A DNA stretch of 5,007 nucleotides. Origin: Treponema sp. GTDB lineage: Bacteria; Spirochaetota; Spirochaetia; Treponematales; Breznakiellaceae. Location: contig JAITON010000095.1 of NCBI GenBank assembly GCA_031289935.1, forward strand, positions 1 through 5,007. Direction: 5' to 3'. Numbering within the stretch: the stretch's first letter is position 1; each line of letters opens with the position of its first letter. Both the position numbers and the translations under genes were made by a program. Below are positions 1-4,790 of this stretch, piece after piece. The notes beneath the pieces were generated by a model, which ran no database searches, was not told where the DNA came from, and saw only the letters and a program-made list of their open reading frames with translations.

Positions 1-39
1 CCACGTTTTATCAGTCCATTCAATTTTGGTAGTTCTCAT
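1..39 (-). CDS. Phage Gp37/Gp68-family (DUF5131, three-Cys-motif) protein, N-terminal fragment cut by window edge
   Basis: Only the first 13 codons are visible; the gene continues off the left edge. The minus-strand translation is MRTTKIEWTDKTW. The K-I-E-W-T-D-x-T-W start is the typical opening of the DUF5131 / phage Gp37-Gp68 family, which normally continues N-P-(V/I)-x-G-C and then a cluster of three cysteines reminiscent of a metal or iron-sulfur site. The ATG (39-37) is preceded on the minus strand by a GGGAGAG ribosome-binding site (53-47) at a 7-nt spacing. The start overlaps the TGA of the upstream tcmP-like remnant as ATGA, a typical sign of translational coupling. The molecular function of the family is not established to my knowledge; it sits in phages and mobile islands. 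The cysteine motif itself lies outside the window, so the call rests on a short but distinctive stretch and on the neighbour. Confidence 0.72.
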   Translation of the reverse strand, partial: MRTTKIEWTDKTW

Positions 40-224
40 CTTGATTCTCTCCCGATTATATCACTTGCAATCTTTTTTGCCGTTTTATTATTTGACGCAA
101 ACGCAAAATGATAAATGGGACAATTCCGGCTATTCATCATTTCAAGCGGTTGGTCGGTTACTTGTGTGAAAAGTAGTTTTAACCGTTCTATATACAACTC
201 TGTAATACGCTTTATTCGTGGCGA
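36..224 (-). pseudogene. 3' remnant of three-Cys-motif partner gene (tcmP-like), N-terminal part missing
   Basis: A minus-strand frame ends with TGA at 38-36, overlapping the next gene's ATG. It stays open back to about 254, where an in-frame TAA (257-255) lies inside a palindrome. The recognisable part starts near 209 with RITELYIERLK and continues through PLEMMN, IYHFAFASNN and KIASDII. This pattern, a Y/F-I-E-R-L helix, then a hydrophobic strand ending in A-S-N-N, then a K-I-x-x-D-I-I helix, is how I recall the C-terminus of the three-Cys-motif partner (TcmP) family. TcmP genes normally sit directly beside DUF5131 genes, and the ATGA junction here agrees. A full TcmP is around 300 residues or more; only about 60 remain. 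No start codon with a ribosome-binding site is present, so I call it a truncated gene. The break falls at the 225-270 palindrome. The identification is from memory of the family, not from a search. Confidence 0.62.
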
Positions 225-270
225 GGGTTTAATACCCCGCCCTTTAGGGCGTTCTTAGGGTATTAAACCC
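225..270. repeat. Nested palindrome (IS200/IS605-like hairpin element)
   Basis: Perfect 13-bp outer arms GGGTTTAATACCC (225-237) and GGGTATTAAACCC (258-270) enclose a second hairpin, CGCCC (238-242) / GGGCG (247-251) with a TTTA loop. A six-base TTCTTA spacer separates the inner right arm from the outer right arm. Folded DNA or RNA would form a long stem topped by a GC-rich stem. There is no T-tract, so it is not a normal terminator. Short GC stems with TTTA or TTCA loops resemble the ends of IS200/IS605-type elements and the small palindromic repeats derived from them; this is inference. It sits exactly where the tcmP remnant loses its coding sequence and supplies the in-frame TAA. Confidence 0.75.
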
Positions 271-289
271 GAGTCCAATACCTTAAGAG

Positions 290-324
290 AACAACATACC
301 TCGTCCTTCAGGGCGAGGTTGTTG
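290..324. repeat. Second stem-loop related to the 225-270 palindrome
   Basis: The stem pairs ACCTCGTCC (298-306) with GGGCGAGGT (311-319), with one G-T mismatch that would be a G-U wobble in RNA, across a TTCA loop. It is extended beyond a small internal loop by CAAC (292-295) / GTTG (321-324). The core 'GTCC-TTCA-GGGC' closely matches 'GCCC-TTTA-GGGC' in the neighbouring palindrome, so the two probably belong to one element, perhaps as left and right hairpins of an IS200/IS605-derived remnant. It also lies 75 bp upstream of the antitoxin-like gene, so a role in that gene's leader or operator cannot be excluded. No T-tract follows. Confidence 0.65.
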
Positions 325-398
325 ATTCGACAAAACGGACACAGAAATCACCGTTTATAAAATTGCACCCCGTGGGCAATCATACAAGGAGAATTAAC

Positions 399-620
399 AT
401 GAACGCAATCGCAGTCACAAGGCAGGAATTGCACCGTTTTATCGACACATTGCCGGACAACAGCATTAGTGCGCTAAGGCCGCTTTTTTCCCTACTTGTC
501 GATGAGCAGCCTGTTATTGAAACAGACTTGACGGCGGAGGAAAAGGCGATTATCGCTCAAGGGCGCAAACAGCGCAGGGAACACCCGGAAACCTTCGTGC
601 GCCTGAACAGCATACGCTGA
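399..620 (+). CDS. Small antitoxin-like protein (73 aa), orphan
   Basis: The product begins MNAIAVTRQELHRFID and is soluble and charged, with no membrane segment or signal peptide. An N-terminal helix-rich part (residues about 7-33, ending PLFSLLVDE) leads to an acidic linker (PVIETDLTAEEKAII) and a basic C-terminal tail (GRKQRREHPETF). This layout, 'T-R-E-E-L-H-x-x-I-D-x-L-P-D' then 'T-x-E-E-x-x-x-I-x-x-G-R', resembles small antitoxins of RelE/ParE-type modules, in which the C-terminal part wraps around the toxin; I cannot name a family with certainty. The ATG at 399 is chosen because AAGGAG (386-391) lies 7 nt upstream; an in-frame TTG at 363 has no such site. Antitoxin genes normally have a toxin gene immediately downstream, but 621-693 contains no toxin-sized frame. 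A weak promoter (CGGACA, 16 nt, TAAAAT at about 336-363) may drive it. Confidence 0.7.
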   Translation: MNAIAVTRQELHRFIDTLPDNSISALRPLFSLLVDEQPVIETDLTAEEKAIIAQGRKQRREHPETFVRLNSIR

Positions 621-693
621 AGGCGGGAAAGATGGCCGGCAGCCGGGACTTTCACCCTGCGTCTTCGTGGGGGGAGGGAGCCTGTTACACCCC

Positions 694-759
694 CTAGTTT
701 AACGGCTCTATGCTGTTGAGCGTTTCTTGGATGTTATAAAACCGTGATAGTTCCGGCAT
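694..759 (-). pseudogene. Internally deleted DUF4160-like gene (21-codon mini-ORF)
   Basis: On the minus strand an ATG (759-757) sits 6 nt behind a strong GGAGG site (770-766) and opens a 21-codon frame ending in TAG (696-694). The product begins MPELSRFYNI, which matches the start of DUF4160 proteins (M-P-x-(L/I)-S-R-F-(Y/F)-x-I, then normally I-x-M-x-x-x-D-H-x-P-P-H-F-H). It finishes with TLNSIEPLN, which looks like the family's end (…I-x-P-L-x). About 60 residues that should lie between, including the H-F-H segment, are absent, and the frame is kept. The simplest reading is an in-frame internal deletion leaving the translation signals intact. DUF4160 genes are often near DUF2442 genes in toxin-antitoxin-like pairs; none is seen here. 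It could also be a genuine short peptide, but the two family-like ends argue against that. Confidence 0.5.
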
Positions 760-814
760 TATTTACCTCCAGCCAACGTTCGGAATCGAACCAAAAAGTT
801 AACATTGCTTTCAC

Positions 815-842
815 ACTATACCGTAGTGGCCCAAAAAGGCAA
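815..842 (-). promoter_or_regulatory. Possible sigma-70 promoter for the DUF4160-like remnant
   Basis: Minus-strand TTGCCT (842-837) and TATAGT (820-815) are separated by 16 bp. The -10 matches consensus at five of six bases and the -35 at four of six. It would give a leader of roughly 50 nt before the 759 start, containing the small palindrome TTCGATTCCGAA (790-779). A surviving promoter would fit a gene damaged by internal deletion rather than random sequence. Confidence 0.35.
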
Positions 843-890
843 GGAGCCGTGGCGCTTGGCAGCCTCCGGCAACGGGGGCGGCCCTGTGGC

Positions 891-919
891 TTGACGGCGC
901 CGGGCAAGGGAAGTATATT
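891..919 (+). promoter_or_regulatory. Sigma-70 promoter of the outer-membrane barrel gene
   Basis: TTGACG (891-896), a 17-bp spacer and TATATT (914-919) each differ from consensus at one base. Transcription should begin near 926, giving a very short leader of about 15 nt that just includes the CAGGAGG ribosome-binding site (928-934), 6 nt before the ATG at 941. Confidence 0.8.
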
Positions 920-940
920 CTAGCTATCAGGAGGCATACT

Positions 941-1624
941 ATGAGATGTTTCAGAACCATCGCTTTAGTGGCGCTCATCGCCCTATTACTGCCGGCTGGG
1001 CTCGCGGCCCAGGAAACGCAGCCGTCCCCACCGCAGAACGAGAGCTCTCAGGACGGTAGTCCTGCGGATGGTAGTCCTGCGGACGGTAGTCCTGCGGGCG
1101 GTAGTCCTGCGGGCGGGCAACCGCCCATGAACGCGGTCAATCTCTCTCTTACGGCGGCGACCCTGGTGGCTACCATCGTGCAGCTCAGCAATGCATCATC
1201 CGAAAACGGGCCTCCGGCCCTCATACTGGGGGCTGGGTATGAGCGGGCTATTGCTGATCATTTTTCGATCTACGGGAGCGGTCTCTTCTATTTGAATCTG
1301 AATCCCTTTGAGCTCGTTATGTTCGATGTATCCCTCGCCGGGCGGTATTATGTAAGCGAGACGCCGCTCAAGGGTTTTTACGCCGGCCTTGCGCTCGGAT
1401 ACGACCGGTTTGAGGTGGTCCCCTTTATGCTGATCGACGCATTGGTCATTAAGGGGCTTATCGGCTACAAACTCATGCTCGGTTCCTTCTACCTGGAACT
1501 GGAAGGCGGGGGCGGTCTGGGGGTCGGGAAGTTTAATCTCAATTTTTTTGATATCATCGTCCTGTCGGAAAGCGTCGCCGGTTTTGTTCCCAGCCTTGCC
1601 ATCAATGCGGGGATTACCTTTTAG
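941..1624 (+). CDS. Secreted outer-membrane beta-barrel protein (227 aa)
   Basis: Residues 1-23 form a Sec signal peptide: MRCFR, a hydrophobic run T6-L21, then L-A-A before Q24, so signal peptidase I probably cuts near A23. Residues 24-62 are a low-complexity Ser/Pro/Gly/Gln linker containing four (D/G)-G-S-P-A repeats (residues 38-57). From about 91 to 227 the chain alternates short aromatic beta strands and turns (LILGAGYERA, FSIYGSGLFYLNL, SLAGRYYVSE, GFYAGLALGY, GSFYLELEGGG) and ends in phenylalanine (INAGITF), the classical C-terminal signal for outer-membrane insertion. This fits a small, roughly eight-stranded porin-like or OmpA/OmpW-type barrel, as common in treponemes. There are no cysteines after residue 3, and no enzyme motif is visible. 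The start is fixed by CAGGAGG six bases upstream. No clear terminator follows. Function beyond an envelope structural or transport role is unknown. Confidence 0.85.
   Translation: MRCFRTIALVALIALLLPAGLAAQETQPSPPQNESSQDGSPADGSPADGSPAGGSPAGGQPPMNAVNLSLTAATLVATIVQLSNASSENGPPALILGAGYERAIADHFSIYGSGLFYLNLNPFELVMFDVSLAGRYYVSETPLKGFYAGLALGYDRFEVVPFMLIDALVIKGLIGYKLMLGSFYLELEGGGGLGVGKFNLNFFDIIVLSESVAGFVPSLAINAGITF
1052..1111 (+). repeat. In-frame 15-bp tandem repeat, four copies
   Basis: Four adjacent units follow GA(C/T)GGTAGTCCTGCG, the last with GGC in place of GAC. They differ only in the first codon and encode D-G-S-P-A three times and G-G-S-P-A once, followed by a partial unit (GGC GG). Because the unit is a multiple of three, copy-number change would lengthen or shorten the periplasmic or surface linker without breaking the frame. 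Confidence 0.92.
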
Positions 1625-1712
1625 CAGTCTGCCGGGCTTTGTCAAAATCAGCGAAGCTTTGGTATATCCTTTCGAAAATATACTACGGTCCGGCAGGTTG
1701 CGGGCTTATGGC

Positions 1713-1741
1713 TTGACAAAATCGAGGGCCTTTTCTATACT
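1713..1741 (+). promoter_or_regulatory. Consensus sigma-70 promoter of the M16 peptidase gene
   Basis: A perfect TTGACA (1713-1718), a 17-bp spacer and TATACT (1736-1741, one mismatch). The predicted start of transcription, about seven bases beyond the -10, falls on or next to the A of the ATG at 1748. No Shine-Dalgarno sequence lies between, so the mRNA is probably leaderless unless translation starts elsewhere. Confidence 0.8.
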
Positions 1742-1747
1742 TGTCCT

Positions 1748-4666
1748 ATGAATATACAGCTTATCCAACAAACGTCTAGAATAACGAGGGTTGCCAAGGT
1801 CCTCTGGGGCCTGTTTGTAGCCGTGAGCCTTGTTTTCGGCTTGTTTTCCTGCGTCTCTTCCAAGGCCGGGGGCGGTACCGGGGCTGATATCTATGGCGGC
1901 CTGGGAAAGGCCCAGGATCCCGTCCCCCTTCCCTCCGCCCTGCGGACCGGGACCCTCCCCAACGGGCTCCGGTACTATATTCTGCAAAATGCCCGGCCGG
2001 AAAACCGGGCTTTCCTGACCCTGGCGGTCAACACGGGCTCGGTTCTGGAGACCGATGACGAGCAGGGGCTGGCCCATTTTGTGGAGCACATGGCCTTTAA
2101 CGGCACCGGGCGCTTCCCCGAGTCGGAGCTCCTCGACTACCTCCGTTCCCTGGGGATGAGCTTTGGCGCCGATGTCAACGCCTATACGTCTTTTGATGAG
2201 ACGGTCTACGGTATCGAGGTCCCTACCGAATTCGGGGCCGATGGCCTTAAACATATCCCCGGCCGGGCCCTGGCGATTATGGACGATTGGTCCCGTGCCA
2301 TCAGCTTTGTCCCCAAGGATGTGGACGAGGAGCGGCTGGTTATCATGGAGGAATGGCGGTCCAGGCTCGGGGCCAGTGAACGGATCAACCGGAAGATGCT
2401 GCCGGTCCTGCTCCAGGGTTCCCCTTATCCTGACCGCTGGCCCATCGGCCTGCCGGAGATTATTCAGAACGCTCCGGCCTCCCGGTTGGAGGGTTTCTAT
2501 AAGAAGTGGTACCGCCCCGACAATATGGCCCTTATTCTGGTGGGCGATTTTGACGCCGGCGCCATGGAAACGGCCCTGGCTTCCCTTTTCGGCGCGCCCA
2601 AGCCCGCAACGCCCTTGGACCGGCCCGCTTATGAATTGCCGGCGCCTCAAAAGGGCCGGCTTGCCGTGGAGATTATCACCGATCCCGAGTTTCCCTATAC
2701 CGAGCTTATCGTCTACTACAAGGGGCCGCCCCAGGCCCGGACCGGCGACCTGGCCGCGTACCGGGGCGATCTTACCGGCAGCATGATCGACTGGATGATC
2801 GCTCAGCGCTTTGCGGAGGCGAGCCTCAAGCCCGAAACCCCCTATGCCGGTGCGGGAACCTGGGGGGAACGTTACGGTCAGGCTTCCAATTTCTACGCCC
2901 TGGCGGTAATCGCCAAGCCGGGGCAGGAACGGGAGAGCTTCCGGGCCCTGATGCTGGAAAAGGAGTCCATCAGCCGCTACGGCTTTACCAACGCGGAGAT
3001 CGGCCGGGCCAAACGGGCTCTGATTTCGAGCCTTAACCAGCAGGTGTCGGAAAAAGACCGGCTGGAATCCAGCTCTTATATTGATAGCTTGACCGGTAAC
3101 TTCCTCCGGGGGGAAGTTGTGCCGGATCCCGACTGGGAGCTTGCGGCGGCCAACGCCCTCTTGCCGGGGATTAGCGCCGCCGATATCAGCGCCGCCATCA
3201 ACCAGTACTTTGTGGCCGATGATATAACTGTCTTTGTGATCGGCCCCGAAGCGAACCCGGCGAGCCTGCCCACACAGGCGGATATCAGCTCTATCATCAG
3301 CGAGAGCAGAACCGCCAGGATTGAGCCGCCCCAGGAGACGGAGACCGGCAGTGAGCTTCTGGATCGCGATCCCGTGCCCGGTATTATTGCCGCCGAGGAC
3401 CAGGACCCGGACACGGGAGCCCTGCTCTGGACACTGGGCAACGGGGCAACGGTGGTGCTCCAGCCCACAGCGAACAAGAATAACGAGGTGGCTTTCTCCG
3501 CCATGGCCCGGGGAGGGCTCTCCGGCGCGGCACCGGGGGAGGAAATCTCCGCCAGGCTTGCCGGGGAGATGCTCAGTTTCTCCGGTCTTGGCCCCTATTC
3601 CCGGTCCGAACTGATGCAGAAACTATCGGACAAGCAGGTGAGCCTTAGTTTTGAGGCCAACCTCTTCCACCGGGGCTTCGAGGGTATGGCCACCACGGAG
3701 GACCTCAAGACTCTTTTTGAGCTCCTCTACCTTAACTTTACCCAGCCGAGGATTGATTCCGATGCGGTGAGCGCCTTTTTGGACCAGTACCGGACGGTCC
3801 TGCCCCTCCAGCTCGAAAGCCCGGTCTCGTTCTTTTCTTATACGCTGAACCGGGTGTTATTGGGGGACCATCCTGCGGTACGGCCCCTGGAGTTGGCGGA
3901 CCTGGACCAGGTGAACATCGATGCAGCCATGAACTTTGTCAGGCGGGGGCTTAACCCGGCGGACTATTGCTTTGTCTTTACCGGCAACCTGGACCTGGCG
4001 GCCCTCCGCGTCTATGTGGAGACCTACCTGGCCTCGATTCCAGCCGGGACATCCTGGAACAGCTACCCGGAGGCCGCTATTGTGGCCCGCCCAGGCCGGC
4101 TGGACCAGAGCATCTACAAGGGCAAAGAGGCTCAGAGTATCGTGTTCCTGGGCTGGTTCAAGCCGGAGCCCTATAGCGAGCTGGGTGAAGCCGTTGCGGC
4201 GGTGCTCCAGGGATACCTGGACATCAGGCTGATTCAGGAAATCCGGGAAAAACTCGGCGGCGTCTACAGCATTAACGCGGATATCGCCCAGTCCAGTCTG
4301 CCCAACCCCGGGGAACTCCTTATGGAGAGCGTCTTTATCTGCGATCCCGGCAGAGCGGTGGAACTCAGCGATGCCGTGGTAGGGGAGCTCAATGCTATCG
4401 CCCAGGGGAACATTGACCTGGACAGCTTTACCAAGGCCGTGGAGGCCCTGCGGAAGAACTGGGAAGAGTCCATGCAGAATAACTACTACATCGCCGCGAA
4501 CTATACGGATTTGGCGGTGCGGTACCAGCTCCCTCTGGGCCGGCTACAGAGCCGTCCCGCGCTCTATGCGTCGGTCAGCCCGGCGGATATCCAGGAAATC
4601 TGCCGCAAGCTCCTGCCCCTGGGGCCGGTTCGGCTCATCCTTTATCCCGAGGGCTGGACAAAGTAG
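1748..4666 (+). CDS. PqqL-type M16 zinc metallopeptidase, lipoprotein (972 aa)
   Basis: A zinc endopeptidase of the M16 (insulinase/pitrilysin) family, closest in layout to E. coli PqqL and Pectobacterium FusC, periplasmic enzymes that cut imported proteins or peptides. Residues 1-34 are a lipoprotein signal (basic R11-K17, hydrophobic V18-F33) with lipobox L-F-S-C and lipidated Cys35. The catalytic inverted zinc motif is H110-F-V-E113-H114: H110 and H114 bind zinc and E113 is the base. The third ligand is probably E202 in E-R-L-V-I-M-E-E-W. The intervening G-x-D-V-N-A-Y-T-S-F-D-E-T-V-Y block (140-154) is typical of the PqqL branch. M16 core about 70-225, first M16_C about 240-430, inactive second half about 555-900 without HxxEH. 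R833 and Y840 in I-R-E-K-L-G-G-V-Y match the substrate-binding Arg/Tyr pair of the family. The enzyme looks intact and full length (PqqL is about 930). The natural substrate is unknown. Confidence 0.95.
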   Translation: MNIQLIQQTSRITRVAKVLWGLFVAVSLVFGLFSCVSSKAGGGTGADIYGGLGKAQDPVPLPSALRTGTLPNGLRYYILQNARPENRAFLTLAVNTGSVLETDDEQGLAHFVEHMAFNGTGRFPESELLDYLRSLGMSFGADVNAYTSFDETVYGIEVPTEFGADGLKHIPGRALAIMDDWSRAISFVPKDVDEERLVIMEEWRSRLGASERINRKMLPVLLQGSPYPDRWPIGLPEIIQNAPASRLEGFYKKWYRPDNMALILVGDFDAGAMETALASLFGAPKPATPLDRPAYELPAPQKGRLAVEIITDPEFPYTELIVYYKGPPQARTGDLAAYRGDLTGSMIDWMIAQRFAEASLKPETPYAGAGTWGERYGQASNFYALAVIAKPGQERESFRALMLEKESISRYGFTNAEIGRAKRALISSLNQQVSEKDRLESSSYIDSLTGNFLRGEVVPDPDWELAAANALLPGISAADISAAINQYFVADDITVFVIGPEANPASLPTQADISSIISESRTARIEPPQETETGSELLDRDPVPGIIAAEDQDPDTGALLWTLGNGATVVLQPTANKNNEVAFSAMARGGLSGAAPGEEISARLAGEMLSFSGLGPYSRSELMQKLSDKQVSLSFEANLFHRGFEGMATTEDLKTLFELLYLNFTQPRIDSDAVSAFLDQYRTVLPLQLESPVSFFSYTLNRVLLGDHPAVRPLELADLDQVNIDAAMNFVRRGLNPADYCFVFTGNLDLAALRVYVETYLASIPAGTSWNSYPEAAIVARPGRLDQSIYKGKEAQSIVFLGWFKPEPYSELGEAVAAVLQGYLDIRLIQEIREKLGGVYSINADIAQSSLPNPGELLMESVFICDPGRAVELSDAVVGELNAIAQGNIDLDSFTKAVEALRKNWEESMQNNYYIAANYTDLAVRYQLPLGRLQSRPALYASVSPADIQEICRKLLPLGPVRLILYPEGWTK

Positions 4667-4675
4667 ATTAGACCA

Positions 4676-4715
4676 GGGGATTTTCCCGTTTTTCCGGGAA
4701 TTTCCCCGTTTTTTT
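4676..4715 (+). terminator. Rho-independent terminator after the M16 gene
   Basis: GGGGATTTTCCCG (4676-4688) pairs with CGGGAATTTCCCC (4695-4707), 10 of 13 positions matching, followed directly by G and seven T's (4709-4715). It begins ten bases after the stop codon. A second, weaker hairpin ATGTT/AACAT with a TTTTC loop (4726-4740) and a short T run follows and may act as a backup. Confidence 0.85.
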
Positions 4716-4755
4716 CAGGATTTTGATGTTTTTTCAACATTTTCCCGCAAAGCGC

Positions 4756-4784
4756 TTGACATTATTATAAAGAAGGGATATACT
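4756..4784 (+). promoter_or_regulatory. Consensus sigma-70 promoter of the right-edge ORF
   Basis: A perfect TTGACA (4756-4761), 17-bp spacer and TATACT (4779-4784). The geometry copies that of the M16 promoter: identical boxes, identical spacer and exactly six bases from the -10 to the ATG at 4791. It lies straight after the terminator, so it starts a new transcription unit. Confidence 0.82.
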
Positions 4785-4790
4785 TACGCC

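Noticed and set aside
55..60. Minus-strand extended -10 box TGATATAAT just before the DUF5131 start
   Set aside because: It lies inside codons for the tcmP tail and has no good -35. It might serve the downstream gene now that tcmP is broken, but the sequence alone cannot show it.
363..398. Upstream TTG start for the antitoxin-like protein
   Set aside because: It has no ribosome-binding site, overlaps the likely -10 region, and the ATG at 399 has AAGGAG at ideal spacing.
632..697. A 21-codon plus-strand frame after the antitoxin-like gene, considered as a toxin remnant
   Set aside because: It is too short, has no toxin-like motif and uses an ordinary low-complexity Gly/Ser/Pro composition.
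782..792. Minus-strand GGTTCGATTCC, identical in form to a tRNA T-loop
   Set aside because: No matching acceptor stem, D-arm, anticodon arm or CCA end can be found around it. It is part of a short palindrome (TTCGGAATCGAA), so a tRNA gene or tRNA attachment site is not supported.
1196..1645. A 149-codon minus-strand frame opposite the barrel gene
   Set aside because: It has no family resemblance and lies wholly antisense to a well-supported exported protein.
1625..1712. Wide inverted repeat CTGCCGG (1629-1635) / CCGGCAG (1690-1696) as a terminator of the barrel gene
   Set aside because: The loop is 54 bases and no T-tract follows the right arm, so it does not look like a rho-independent terminator.
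1706..2650. A 314-codon open frame on the minus strand across the M16 gene start
   Set aside because: It is antisense to a gene with a clear signal peptide, zinc motif and promoter. Its translation is rich in Gly, Pro, Arg and Gln as expected for a shadow of GC-rich coding DNA, with no recognisable domain.
2163..2786. A 207-codon plus-strand frame inside the M16 gene
   Set aside because: The product is almost entirely Pro, Arg, Ser, Trp and Gly, typical of an out-of-frame reading of GC-rich sequence.
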